Shown: piece by piece, positions 36,107 through 45,180 of the stretch
Numbering within the stretch: the first letter of the stretch is position 1
Layout of the letters: each line of letters begins with the position of its first letter
From: Candidatus Eiseniibacteriota bacterium
GTDB lineage: Bacteria; Orphanbacterota; Orphanbacteria; Orphanbacterales; Orphanbacteraceae
Direction of reading: 5' to 3'
Assembly: GCA_024276995.1 (NCBI GenBank)
Contig: JAJRWB010000008.1
Span: forward strand, 62,001 to 126,000
DNA: 64,000 nucleotides
Program-made: the position numbers and the translations under genes
Notes under the pieces: model-generated
What the model saw: the letters and a program-made list of their open reading frames with translations, nothing else
Databases searched by the model: none
Told to the model about the DNA's origin: nothing

Positions 36107-37408
36107 ATGGCGAAACGAACGCCGGCGGCGACAGGCGCGATCACCTCGACCATGCTCAGGGCGTACATCTTCCTGGGAAGCGGTTTCCTGATCCTTACGC
36201 TCTTCTTTTACACGAACCACCTGATCGATCGGCTGGAGAAGGAAACCGAGGTGCTCAGCCACATCTTCGCGCAGTTCTGCGCCGGCACGATCGTGCCCGC
36301 CACGAGAAGCGAAACGATTTCCGGCGTGTTCAGCAGCGTGATCGAGTCGATTCCGTTCCCGGTGATCGTCACCGACCACCGGGGGGTGCCGTGGACATGG
36401 CACGGCATCCCCGACGAACTCGGCGGCGTATCGGTGCGCATCGAGGATGTGTCGTACGAGGATTTCGCCGTCACCGATCCGGAAAATCCCCCGCCCGGTC
36501 CGATGCGCGAGGTGCTCGCCCTGGCGAAGAAGATGGACGAAAGGCACGACCCGATCCCCTTCTACGATCCGAAAAGCACCGCGCTTTTCGGAAACGTCCA
36601 CTACGGAAATTCCCGTCTTACCGAGCAGCTTCGCTTTCTTCCGGCGATCCAGGCGGCGGTACTCGGCATCTTCGTGCTCCTCGGCTATATCGGCTATCGA
36701 GGGCTGAAGGAAGGGGAGCAGCGGTCGATCTGGATCGGCATGGCGAAGGAGACCGCCCACCAACTCGGCACGCCGATCTCGTCGCTCCTCGGCTGGCTTC
36801 ACCTCCTGAGGAGCCGCACCTCCGCCGACTACGAAGAGGCGCAGGAGATCCACCCGGTGGAACTGAAGGAAGTGCTCAGTGAGATGGAGGAGGATCTCAC
36901 ACGGCTCAACAAGATCGCCTACCGTTTCTCCAATATCGGCTCGCTCCCGACACTCAAGATGCAGGAGGTGAACCCGATCCTCGAGGGCGCGCTTGATTAC
37001 CTTCGCAAGAGGTTCGACCGAGTGGGGAGGGATATCCGGCTCGTCGTCGAGTTCTCCGAGGTGGCGCCGTGCAACGTGAACGCCGAGCTGATCGAGTGGG
37101 TGATCGAGAACCTCTTCCGCAACTCGATCGACGCCCTCTCCGAGACGGGGGGAACCATCACGGTGCGCACGTCGTATAACCGTACAGCGGGCGGGGTGAA
37201 GATCACCTTCATCGACGACGGGCGGGGAATGACTCCTTCAGACATGAACAATGCGTTCCATCCCGGCTTCAGCACCAAGCGCCGCGGGTGGGGACTCGGT
37301 CTCGCCCTTTCCCGCCGGATCATCGAAGATTATCACGGCGGAAGACTGGCGATCGAAAAGAGTCAGGTGGGGAAGGGAACCACGATTTCGATCACACTGC
37401 CCGCCTGA
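36107..37408 (+). CDS. Membrane sensor histidine kinase
   Basis: A 433-residue kinase with one N-terminal transmembrane helix (AYIFLGSGFLILTLFFYTN), a roughly 150-residue extracytoplasmic or PAS-like part, a second hydrophobic helix (AVLGIFVLLGYIGY) and a cytoplasmic kinase core. The phospho-acceptor box is MAKETAHQLGTPISSLLGW (about His218), then the N box LFRNSIDALSE, DDGRGM and GWGLGLALSRRI. GGGGGG ends six bases before the ATG at 36107. It is directly followed by the PorX-like regulator, which it most likely phosphorylates. That resembles the PorY-PorX pair of Bacteroidota. Confidence 0.92.
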   Translation: MAKRTPAATGAITSTMLRAYIFLGSGFLILTLFFYTNHLIDRLEKETEVLSHIFAQFCAGTIVPATRSETISGVFSSVIESIPFPVIVTDHRGVPWTWHGIPDELGGVSVRIEDVSYEDFAVTDPENPPPGPMREVLALAKKMDERHDPIPFYDPKSTALFGNVHYGNSRLTEQLRFLPAIQAAVLGIFVLLGYIGYRGLKEGEQRSIWIGMAKETAHQLGTPISSLLGWLHLLRSRTSADYEEAQEIHPVELKEVLSEMEEDLTRLNKIAYRFSNIGSLPTLKMQEVNPILEGALDYLRKRFDRVGRDIRLVVEFSEVAPCNVNAELIEWVIENLFRNSIDALSETGGTITVRTSYNRTAGGVKITFIDDGRGMTPSDMNNAFHPGFSTKRRGWGLGLALSRRIIEDYHGGRLAIEKSQVGKGTTISITLPA

Positions 37409-37439
37409 CGCCGGCAAGGGCCCGGAAAGCAGGGAGCCG

Positions 37440-39002
37440 ATGGAAAAGCGCAAGCAGAGGATCCTCTGGGCCGACGACGAGGTGGCTCTACTAAGGCCCC
37501 ACGTGATCTTCCTCGAGGAGAGGGGCTACGACGTGGTCGCCGTCACCTCGGGAGACGAGGCGATCCGCCTGGTGGGGGAAAGCGTGTTCGACGCGGTGCT
37601 CCTCGACGAGATGATGCCGGGAAGGGACGGTCTTTCCACCCTCGAGGGGATCAAGGAGATCAGCGAGAGCCTCCCGGTGATCATGATCACCAAGAGCGAA
37701 GAGGAGGAACTCGTCAACACGGCGATCCGCAAACGGATCAACGATTACCTCCTCAAACCGGTCAACCCGATGCAGATCCTCTCCGCGTTGCGCAGGGTAC
37801 TCGACAGGGAAAAGATCGAATCGAACCAGCTGACCCACGACTACCTCGCCGGGTTCAACTCGATGCGCGCCTCGGCGCCGAGTGCCGACTGGCGTGGATG
37901 GATCGACATCTACCGGAAAATCGTTCGATGGGATCTCGAACTGGAGCGATTCCGCGATTTGGGGCTGAAGCAGACCCACGAGGATATGCGTCGCGAGATG
38001 AATGTCGAGTTCGCCCGGTACTACGAGCGGAACTACCCCGACTGGATCCGTGGCGGCGACGGTCCCCTCCTTTCGCCCGGCGTGATCGGCGACAAGGTGA
38101 TCCCGTCGATCGCGAAGGGCGAGAAGATCTACTTCATCGTGATCGACTGCATGCGCCTCGATCAGTGGATGGTTCTCGAGAAGTTGCTCGATCCCTATTT
38201 CCAGGTCACCACCGACTACCACTATTCGATCCTCCCGTCGGCGACACCCTATTCGCGCAACGCGATCTTTTCCGGTCTCTACCCCGAGGAGATCGCCGCG
38301 CAATTCCCCGAGTACTGGATGGAGATGAGCGACGACGACGGAAGCCGGAACCGCTTCGAGAAGGAGCTTCTCGAGGCGCAGCTGAAGCGGCACAAGGTGA
38401 ACCTCGCGCGGGGTCTGAAGTATGTGAAGATCTTCAACATCGAGGAAGGGAACCAGATGCGGCGGCAGATTTCGTCGTACTTCTCCGTCCCTCTCGTGGC
38501 GCTGGTGATCAACTTCGTCGACATGTTCGCCCACGGCCGCTCGGAGTCGGAAATCCTCAAGGAGCTGGCGCCCGACGAGGCGGCGTTCCGGTCGGTCATG
38601 GAGTCGTGGTTCAAGCACTCGGCGCTCTTCGATATTCTCCGGTCGATCGCCTTGCAGGACGCGAAGGTGTTCATCACTACCGATCACGGGTCGATCCTCT
38701 GCCGGAAGGCGACCACCGTGTACGGCAACAAGGAGGCATCGACGAACCTGCGTTATAAGTACGGCAACAACCTGAACTGTGAAAGCACCAAGCAGGTGAT
38801 CAAGGTGAGCGACCCGGCGGAATACCGCCTCCCGGTCGAATCGATCAGCAAGAACTACATCTTCGCCAAGGAGAACACTTATTTCGTCTACCCCACCCGC
38901 TATCACCAGTACGAGAAGCAGTACAGGAACACGTTCCAGCATGGCGGTGTATCGCTGGAGGAGATCATCCTTCCCCTCGTGACGCTCACCCCGCGGCGCT
39001 GA
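37440..39002 (+). CDS. porX: PorX-like response regulator with PglZ/alkaline phosphatase-fold domain
   Basis: A 520-residue two-domain protein. Residues 1-120 are a receiver domain with acidic ADDE (11-14), phospho-acceptor Asp56 in AVLLDEMMPG, and Lys in LLKPVNPMQ. Residues about 220-520 form a PglZ domain of the alkaline phosphatase superfamily: FIVIDCMRLDQW, PSATPYSRNAIFSGLYP with a candidate Thr nucleophile, NFVDMFAHG, TTDHGS and HGGVSLEEIILP. In Bacteroidota PorX controls the type IX secretion system and its domain hydrolyses cyclic oligonucleotides. AGGGAG precedes the ATG. The symbol is by similarity in architecture; the regulon here is unknown. Confidence 0.88.
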   Translation: MEKRKQRILWADDEVALLRPHVIFLEERGYDVVAVTSGDEAIRLVGESVFDAVLLDEMMPGRDGLSTLEGIKEISESLPVIMITKSEEEELVNTAIRKRINDYLLKPVNPMQILSALRRVLDREKIESNQLTHDYLAGFNSMRASAPSADWRGWIDIYRKIVRWDLELERFRDLGLKQTHEDMRREMNVEFARYYERNYPDWIRGGDGPLLSPGVIGDKVIPSIAKGEKIYFIVIDCMRLDQWMVLEKLLDPYFQVTTDYHYSILPSATPYSRNAIFSGLYPEEIAAQFPEYWMEMSDDDGSRNRFEKELLEAQLKRHKVNLARGLKYVKIFNIEEGNQMRRQISSYFSVPLVALVINFVDMFAHGRSESEILKELAPDEAAFRSVMESWFKHSALFDILRSIALQDAKVFITTDHGSILCRKATTVYGNKEASTNLRYKYGNNLNCESTKQVIKVSDPAEYRLPVESISKNYIFAKENTYFVYPTRYHQYEKQYRNTFQHGGVSLEEIILPLVTLTPRR

Positions 39003-39016
39003 CGGCGGCGATCGGA

Positions 39017-39475
39017 ATGAACCGGGAATTGACATGGCGATCGAGTTCCCCCGACGAGACCGAGGCGTTCGGGCGGCGTATCGGCTCGCTCCTCGCGCCG
39101 GGGGATATGGTGTCGCTTCGCGGCGACCTGGGAAGCGGGAAGACGGTGCTCGTCCGGGGGATCTGCGCCGCCCTCGGCTGCGCCGAGGATGTGAAGAGCC
39201 CTTCGTTCATCCTCGTGAGGGAATACGAGGGAAAGTTCCCCGTGTTCCACATCGATCTCTACCGGCTCGCCGACGCGCGGGAGTGGCGCACTCTCGGCGT
39301 GGATGACAGGCTCGAGGAGGGGATCGCCCTCGTCGAGTGGGGGGACCGGATCGGGGGGGCGTTCCCCGGCGGTTCGCTCGAACTGACGCTGCGCGAGGGC
39401 GCGGGCGAGACCGATCGGGTTCTCCACCTCGCCTGGGATGACGAGCGCCTCGAACGTCTCGGGGAGACGACATGA
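39017..39475 (+). CDS. tsaE: tRNA t6A modification ATPase TsaE
   Basis: TsaE is the small ATPase partner in making threonylcarbamoyl-adenosine at position 37 of ANN-decoding tRNAs. The 152-residue protein has the Walker A LRGDLGSGKTVLVRGI and the family segment VKSPSFILVREYEG, followed by HIDLYRL. It follows porX by 14 bp and overlaps tsaB by 4 bp. Confidence 0.94.
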   Translation: MNRELTWRSSSPDETEAFGRRIGSLLAPGDMVSLRGDLGSGKTVLVRGICAALGCAEDVKSPSFILVREYEGKFPVFHIDLYRLADAREWRTLGVDDRLEEGIALVEWGDRIGGAFPGGSLELTLREGAGETDRVLHLAWDDERLERLGETT

Positions 39476-40167
39476 TCGTTCTAGGCATCGAAACATCGGC
39501 GCGCTGGTCGGGGGTCGCCCTTGCCGGCGAGGAGGGGGTGATCGGCGCCTTCGAGCTTCAGCACGGCGGGCGGACGGAACATCTCCACCGCCTGATGACG
39601 GCGCTCTTCGCCGACGCCGGGGTGGTACACGCGAATATCGCCGGCGTGGCGGTCTCCACCGGGCCGGGATCGTTCACCGGGCTGCGTATCGGGCTCGGGG
39701 CGGCGAAGGGATTCTGCCTGGCGAGCGGCGCTCCGATCGTCGGCGTTCCCCTTCTCCCGCTGCTCGTGGCGCGCGCTGGCCCGTGGAACGGGACGGTGGC
39801 CGCCTGGATCGACGCGGGCAGGGGAGAGGTTTACGGCGCCTTTCATCACGGCGCCGCCGCCGGTCGTCCATCGCCGGGAACGGCACCGTTCGAACGGTTT
39901 CTCGAAGAGGCGGCGAACGGGGACGAAGTCCTTTTCGTCGGGAGCGGCGCGGTGCGCTACCGCGAAGAGATCGAAAACCGTCTCGGCGATGCGGCGCTCT
40001 TTCTCGACGGCTGCGGGAATGAACCGTCCGCCGCGGACGTCGCCCTCGCCGGCCGCCACAGGCTTCTTTCCGGCGAGCAGGACGACCTCGACGACCTCGA
40101 ACCGATCTACCTACGCCACGCGGACGCGAAACTCCCCGCCCCGCCGGCGGGACGGGGAACGGGATGA
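39472..40167 (+). CDS. tsaB: tRNA t6A modification protein TsaB
   Basis: TsaB is the non-catalytic ASKHA-fold partner of TsaD in t6A synthesis. The 231-residue protein opens with VLGIETSARWSGVALAGE and has VAVSTGPGSFTGLRIGLGAAKG, the family's typical block. The C-terminal half is divergent and ends in Pro/Gly-rich sequence. It is coupled to tsaE and rimI by 4-bp overlaps, a common tsaE-tsaB-rimI arrangement. tsaD and tsaC are not in the window. Confidence 0.94.
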   Translation: MIVLGIETSARWSGVALAGEEGVIGAFELQHGGRTEHLHRLMTALFADAGVVHANIAGVAVSTGPGSFTGLRIGLGAAKGFCLASGAPIVGVPLLPLLVARAGPWNGTVAAWIDAGRGEVYGAFHHGAAAGRPSPGTAPFERFLEEAANGDEVLFVGSGAVRYREEIENRLGDAALFLDGCGNEPSAADVALAGRHRLLSGEQDDLDDLEPIYLRHADAKLPAPPAGRGTG

Positions 40168-40646
40168 CCGATCTTGTTCTCCGCCCGATGAGGCTCGACG
40201 ATCTCGACCAGATCGTCGAGCTGGAAAACGATCTTTTCAGCGAGCCGTGGCCGCGGTGTATTTTCATCCGGGAGATCGGGGATCGGGAACGGTCGTGGAC
40301 GGTCGTGTCGGAAGAGGAGGGGATCATCGTCTGCTACGCCGTGGCGTGGTACGTGGAAAGGGAGTTCCACATCGCCAATTTCGCCGTGCGGCGCGAGTGT
40401 CAGCGCCGCGGCGTCGGCGGGCGGCTCATCGATCTCGCCCTCGACGAGGCGAGAAAAAGCGGATGTCGTCTCGCGACGCTCGAGGTGCGCGTGTCGAATG
40501 AAACGGCGATCCGCCTCTACGAGAGCCGAGATTTTCGGGCCATCGCCATCCGAAAAGGGTATTATGCCGATAATGGTGAAGACGCGATCATCATGATCCG
40601 TGATCTCGCGCAGGAGCGGGGAGAATCGAATGGCCTGGTTCAGTAA
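40164..40646 (+). CDS. rimI: Ribosomal-protein-alanine N-acetyltransferase RimI
   Basis: A 160-residue GNAT-fold acetyltransferase that acetylates the N-terminus of ribosomal protein S18, with a role in t6A complexes in some bacteria. It has the acetyl-CoA loop VRRECQRRGVGGRLIDLAL, LEVRVSNETAIRLYESRDF and ADNGEDAIIMIRDL. Its end overlaps accD by 17 bp, so the accD ribosome site is inside rimI. Confidence 0.92.
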   Translation: MTDLVLRPMRLDDLDQIVELENDLFSEPWPRCIFIREIGDRERSWTVVSEEEGIIVCYAVAWYVEREFHIANFAVRRECQRRGVGGRLIDLALDEARKSGCRLATLEVRVSNETAIRLYESRDFRAIAIRKGYYADNGEDAIIMIRDLAQERGESNGLVQ

Positions 40647-41520
40647 GAAGAACCGCGGCGTTCGCGCCGAGAAGAAAAAGAACCTTACCGACGGGCTGTG
40701 GGTCCGGTGCGAGTTCTGCGAGGAGATTCTCTACCGGAAGGAACTGGAGAGGAGCCTGTGGACGTGCGGCGCCTGCGGGTTTCATTTCCGGATCCGCTCC
40801 GGCGACTACGTGAAAATCCTGATCGACGAGGGAACGTTCGAGGAGATCGACGCGGCGCTCGAGCCGGAGGATCCTCTCCGTTTCCGGGATTCGAAGAAGT
40901 ACGTCGACCGGTTGAAGGCGTATCAGAAGAAGACCGGCATGAAGGAGGCGATCCTCTGCGGGACGGGCGATATCGACGGGAGGAGGGTGACTCTCGCGGC
41001 GCTCGAGTTCAGTTTCGGCGGCGGGAGCCTCGGCTCGGTGATGGGCGAGAAGATCGTGCGGGCGATCCGGCGCTCCCTCGGAACGGGCGCTCCTTTCCTC
41101 ATCGTGTGCAGTTCCGGCGGCGCGAGGATGCAAGAGGGGATCCTTTCGCTCATGCAGATGGCGAAGACGAGCGTCATGATCGCCCGGCTCCACGAGGCGA
41201 AGATTCCCTTCCTTTCCATATTGACCCACCCGACCACCGGAGGGGTGAGCGCCTCGTTCGCTTTCCAGGGAGACGTGATTCTCGCCGAACCGAAGGCGCT
41301 GATCGGCTTCGCCGGGCCGCGCGTGATCCAGCAGACGATCGGCCAGGAGCTTCCCGAAGGCTTCCAGCGGTCGGAGTTCCTTCTCGACCACGGCATGGTC
41401 GACAAGATCGTCTCCCGGCGCGATCTGAAGGCGACCGTGTCGTCCATCCTTTCGTTCTTCCCCGGCCCGCATCCGACACTCTCGGGCGACGACGCGCCAG
41501 GGGACGCGCGGGAGCGGTGA
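40630..41520 (+). CDS. accD: Acetyl-CoA carboxylase carboxyltransferase beta subunit
   Basis: AccD is half of the carboxyltransferase that makes malonyl-CoA for fatty acid synthesis. The 296-residue protein begins with a four-Cys zinc ribbon (CEFCEEILYRKELERSLWTC followed by GACG), then has the crotonase-like fold with GKIVRAIRRSL-like GEKIVRAIRRS, SSGGARMQEGILSLMQMAKTS and HPTTGGVSASFAFQGD. GFAGPRVIQQTIGQELPEGF is the conserved C-terminal block. The start MAWFSKKN at ATG 40630 lies within the end of rimI. accA is not in this window. lptD overlaps the end by 4 bp (GTGA). Confidence 0.95.
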   Translation: MAWFSKKNRGVRAEKKKNLTDGLWVRCEFCEEILYRKELERSLWTCGACGFHFRIRSGDYVKILIDEGTFEEIDAALEPEDPLRFRDSKKYVDRLKAYQKKTGMKEAILCGTGDIDGRRVTLAALEFSFGGGSLGSVMGEKIVRAIRRSLGTGAPFLIVCSSGGARMQEGILSLMQMAKTSVMIARLHEAKIPFLSILTHPTTGGVSASFAFQGDVILAEPKALIGFAGPRVIQQTIGQELPEGFQRSEFLLDHGMVDKIVSRRDLKATVSSILSFFPGPHPTLSGDDAPGDARER

Positions 41521-44500
41521 TCGGAATCGATTTACGGTTGAAGCTGTCCCGCTCGATCGAAATGATCCTCGCCGCCTCCGTTCTCCTTGCCGTTTCCGCC
41601 GGCGCCGCCGGCCATGGGAACGGCGAAAAACCCGACGTCCTCGTGACCGGCGATTCCCTGATCGGTCGGTCTCTCAGCACGGGAGAGACGGTTCTCGACC
41701 TCGAGGGGGACGTGCGCTTCTTCGATAGGAAAAGGAAGATCTTCGCCTCCGGTGACAGGGGCAACTGGCGGGAGCTCGTCTCGCGGCTCCGTCTCTCGGG
41801 AAGAGTCGCCTTCTTACGCAACGGCGAGTGGATGTACGGTCCCGTCGGCATTGTCGACACCGGCGTGGAGCGGATGACCTTCCCCCGCGGCGCATTGCTC
41901 GTCTCTTCCCTCAGGACGATCGCCGCCGACAAGGCGGTGCTCCATATCGCCGGCGATGACGAGGGAGGAGAACGCGCGCAGTTCAGCGGCGAGGTGATGG
42001 TGATCGACACGTCGGGGGTGATCACCGCCGACTCGCTCGACCTGTACGCCGACCGGGGCGAGGCGGTGGCCCGGGGGGGGGTATCGATCGAGCTTTTCGC
42101 CGAACGCTACAAGGTCACCGGGAGCCGCGCCGTATTCGATTCCACGTCGATCGTGGTCACGGGCGCGCCCTTTCTCGAGGAACTCGACTCGACGGGCGCG
42201 CGTACCGGCGTTCTCGAGGGGGACACGGTGTTCATCTATCCCGGCGAGAAGCGTGTCGCCGCCGTGGGGAGCAGTTCGGGGGACTACAGGGATGTCGTCA
42301 CCGAGGCGGGACGGACCGTGCTCGAGGGAAACGAGAACACGGTGACCCTTCTCGGCCACCCCCGGCTCGACCGGAAAGGGGAGACTCTCGAGGGGGAGTC
42401 GATGCGCATCCGCTTCGCCGAGGGGGGCGACCAGATCGAGGAGGTGCGGATCGCCGGCGATGCGCGCGTGACGAGCACGTCTTCCGATTCGGGAGTGGTG
42501 GAAAGCTCCGAGGCGATGGGCGACACGATGGTGCTCCGCTTCCGCGAGGGTGATCTTTACGAGATGGAAGCCGCCGGTTCCGCCACGAGCTTCCGCACTC
42601 GCGCCGATTCGACGGCGAACGAGCGGAGCGAAAGCAGCGCAAAGGGCGATACGATCCGTTTCTTTCTCGATGAAAACGAACTGAAAGAGGTGCAGGTGGC
42701 GGGCGGCGCGTCGGGAGAGAACGTCACCGCCCCCCTCGACGCGACGGAGGAGCAGTTCGAAGAGGAGCGGGTGCGCTACCGCGGTTCCCGGGTCGTCTTC
42801 CGCCTCGACGCCGACAGGCTCTCCCTGTCGGAGAAGGCGCACGTGGAAAAGGGACAGACCGGACTCGACGCCGATTTCATCCGCTACGATCTCACGAGAG
42901 ACCTGATCACCGCTCTTGGGAAGCCGAGCCTCCAGGACGCGGGCGAGGTCGTCGAGGGCGACCGGATGGTGTACAACGTCGCGGAGGGAAAGGGGATCAT
43001 CTACAACGGCGTGACGGCGTACGAGTCGGGCACGTGCCGGGGGGAGAGAATCCTCCGGGTCGGCCAGAACACGCTGCTCATCGACCACGGGCGTTACACG
43101 AGCTGCGACCTCGCCGACCCCCACTACTACTTCGGCGCGCGGCAGATGAAGATTTTTCTCGACGACAAATCGATCGTCCGTCCCATTGTGCTTCACATCG
43201 TCAACATCCCGGTGCTCGCCCTTCCGTTCTATCTCTTCCCGATGAAGGGAAACCGCTCGAGCGGGTTCATTCTCCCCCAGGTGGAGTTCGGGTTCTCCGA
43301 ATCGAAGGGACGGTTCCTGCGGAACGGCGGCTACTTCTGGGCGATCAACGACTACACCGACCTGACATTCCGGGGCGATTTCTACGAGAACTCCCGGTGG
43401 ATCGCCTACCTCGACGGTCGATACCGGATTCGTTACCTCCTCAACGGAAGTGTGCGCACGTCGTACCAGAAATCGCAAGGGGGGAGCCGGCGATGGAGCA
43501 TCAGCGCGGCGCACAACCAGGAACTGGGCGAGAGAACCGACCTGACCATGCGGGCGAACTTCGTCAGCGACGCCCGTTTCCGCGTCGAGCAGTCGACCAC
43601 CCTCGAGGATTTGAACCGGACGCTGAAATCGGACCTCACGCTGAAGAAGAGGTGGGAGTCGCGCTCGTTCACCATGGACCTGAAGCGGACCGAGCAGCTC
43701 GACCAGGAGAAGATCACCGAGAACCTTCCTTCCATCAACTACAGTCAAAACCAAACGGAAGTCTTTCCCCCCCGCGAGGCGCGCCGGGGGGAAACGGTGG
43801 AGCGGCGGTGGTTCAACGATATCTATTACCGGTACACATCGCGTCTTTTGAACAGCCGGAAGAAGCAAGGAGGCGAGTGGGAGAAGAACTTCGGCTGGAA
43901 CCACGATCTGGGGCTCACGTTTTCCCAGAAACTGAAAGGGTGGCTCACCCTCACCAGCCGCGCCGATTGGAAGGAGACGTGGTACGACCGGGATGAAATC
44001 GGGCAGAAGTGGGTGAGGCGGGGGATGGGGGGGGCGTCGATGAGTTCCAACACGAACGTGTACGGGACGTGGTTCCCCGGCATCGGCCCTCTCGTCGGCA
44101 TCCGCCACATCATCACCCCGTCGGTCAGTTTCTCGATCCGCCCGAAGAATCCGAATCATTTTTACAAAGACGCCGACGGCAATGAACAGGATCGTTTCAA
44201 CGGAACGTTCGGCCGGTCGCAGCGGGCGAGCCGGTCGCTCAACCTGTCGCTGTCGAACAAGCTACAGACGAAGCTGAAGCGGGGGGAGACGGTGGTCCGA
44301 AACGATCAGCTCATTCTGGTGACCAACCGGATCTCGAGGAACTTCGAGAAGGACGACAGGGAATGGTCCGATCTGACGAGCACGGTGCGCTTCCAACCGG
44401 TCCGGCCTTTCAGCTCAGACCTTTCACTCATCCACGACGTTTACGACTGGGTGAACAAGAGGCTTTCGGTGAAGTCGAGCCTCCGCATGAGTGGTGAGTT

Positions 44501-44993
44501 GGGGAAGCGGCCTTCCGGCGATGATACGGAGAGTGAAGGGGACGAAGTTCCCGGCGATACCGAAACCGATGCGGCGGCGGTGGCGGAAGAGGATCGCGAT
44601 CCTTTCGAGGGGGAGACCGACCACCCCTACAAGAGCGACGACCTGTCGCGCCGCACCGGGCGGACGACGTCGGACGTCATTCCTTGGGATCTCTCCCTCA
44701 GCCACAGCTTCTCGCGATCGAGGGGAAGCAGCAATTTCCAGCAATGGCTGAACACCCGGGTGGGCCTCGGACTCACGCGGAACTGGGATCTCGATTACGA
44801 GAACCGCTTCGACCTCGAGAGTCGCGAAATCGTCAGCCAGGGGTTCAAGGTGCACCGCGATCTCCACTGCTGGGAGGCGAGCTTCCGGGGTCGCTTCTCC
44901 GGCAGAGAGTGGGAGTACTACTTCAACATCCGCGTGAAGGCTCACAAGGAGATCTTCTACGAGCAAGGAGAGCGCCGACTCGGCGGTTTCTAG
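41517..44993 (+). CDS. lptD: LPS-assembly outer membrane protein LptD (OstA-like)
   Basis: A 1158-residue predicted outer-membrane beta-barrel that inserts lipopolysaccharide into the outer leaflet. A signal peptide (ILAASVLLAVSAGAAGHG) is followed by OstA/LptA-like repeats of TGDSLIGRSL and AQFSGEVMVIDTSGVI type. The barrel part has VLHIVNIPVLALPFYLFPMK, SSGFILPQ, many alternating aromatic strands and the family C-terminal region. An acidic insertion (about residues 1000-1030, EDSEGDEV-like) is unusual. The GTG at 41517 overlaps the accD stop. A much longer open frame continues upstream through accD but is only a shadow. Confidence 0.88.
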   Translation: MIGIDLRLKLSRSIEMILAASVLLAVSAGAAGHGNGEKPDVLVTGDSLIGRSLSTGETVLDLEGDVRFFDRKRKIFASGDRGNWRELVSRLRLSGRVAFLRNGEWMYGPVGIVDTGVERMTFPRGALLVSSLRTIAADKAVLHIAGDDEGGERAQFSGEVMVIDTSGVITADSLDLYADRGEAVARGGVSIELFAERYKVTGSRAVFDSTSIVVTGAPFLEELDSTGARTGVLEGDTVFIYPGEKRVAAVGSSSGDYRDVVTEAGRTVLEGNENTVTLLGHPRLDRKGETLEGESMRIRFAEGGDQIEEVRIAGDARVTSTSSDSGVVESSEAMGDTMVLRFREGDLYEMEAAGSATSFRTRADSTANERSESSAKGDTIRFFLDENELKEVQVAGGASGENVTAPLDATEEQFEEERVRYRGSRVVFRLDADRLSLSEKAHVEKGQTGLDADFIRYDLTRDLITALGKPSLQDAGEVVEGDRMVYNVAEGKGIIYNGVTAYESGTCRGERILRVGQNTLLIDHGRYTSCDLADPHYYFGARQMKIFLDDKSIVRPIVLHIVNIPVLALPFYLFPMKGNRSSGFILPQVEFGFSESKGRFLRNGGYFWAINDYTDLTFRGDFYENSRWIAYLDGRYRIRYLLNGSVRTSYQKSQGGSRRWSISAAHNQELGERTDLTMRANFVSDARFRVEQSTTLEDLNRTLKSDLTLKKRWESRSFTMDLKRTEQLDQEKITENLPSINYSQNQTEVFPPREARRGETVERRWFNDIYYRYTSRLLNSRKKQGGEWEKNFGWNHDLGLTFSQKLKGWLTLTSRADWKETWYDRDEIGQKWVRRGMGGASMSSNTNVYGTWFPGIGPLVGIRHIITPSVSFSIRPKNPNHFYKDADGNEQDRFNGTFGRSQRASRSLNLSLSNKLQTKLKRGETVVRNDQLILVTNRISRNFEKDDREWSDLTSTVRFQPVRPFSSDLSLIHDVYDWVNKRLSVKSSLRMSGELGKRPSGDDTESEGDEVPGDTETDAAAVAEEDRDPFEGETDHPYKSDDLSRRTGRTTSDVIPWDLSLSHSFSRSRGSSNFQQWLNTRVGLGLTRNWDLDYENRFDLESREIVSQGFKVHRDLHCWEASFRGRFSGREWEYYFNIRVKAHKEIFYEQGERRLGGF

Positions 44994-45007
44994 GGCGTGC
45001 GCCGCGA

Positions 45008-45028
45008 GACCGGTCGATCGCCCCGGTC
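45008..45028 (+). terminator. Hairpin after lptD (weak terminator candidate)
   Basis: GACCGG (45008-45013) and CCGGTC (45023-45028) form a 6-bp stem with a 9-nt loop just after the lptD stop. No good T tract follows, so termination may depend on Rho. Confidence 0.3.
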
Positions 45029-45088
45029 GGCGAATCAAGTGTGTTTGTAAAAGTGCGATAAAAAGAACCCCGCCGGGCGGCGGCACAC

Positions 45089-45117
45089 TTGACGTCGCGT
45101 TGGACGTGTGCTAACTT
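45089..45117 (+). promoter_or_regulatory. Promoter for the in-frame-TGA cytochrome lipoprotein gene
   Basis: TTGACG (45089-45094), a 17-bp spacer and TAACTT (45112-45117). Transcription would start near 45124, about 57 nt before the ATG at 45181. The presence of a good promoter directly before the gene argues that it is expressed and not a decayed remnant. Confidence 0.65.
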
Positions 45118-45180
45118 TAGCCGGCATTGTGACTTTCGGCGTTTTTCGCGATGATTCTCCTGGAGGAACGGGACGACACT

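Noticed and set aside
40698-41516. Long N-terminal extension of lptD through accD
   Set aside because: Arg/Gly-rich shadow of accD; a GTG with signal peptide follows at 41517.
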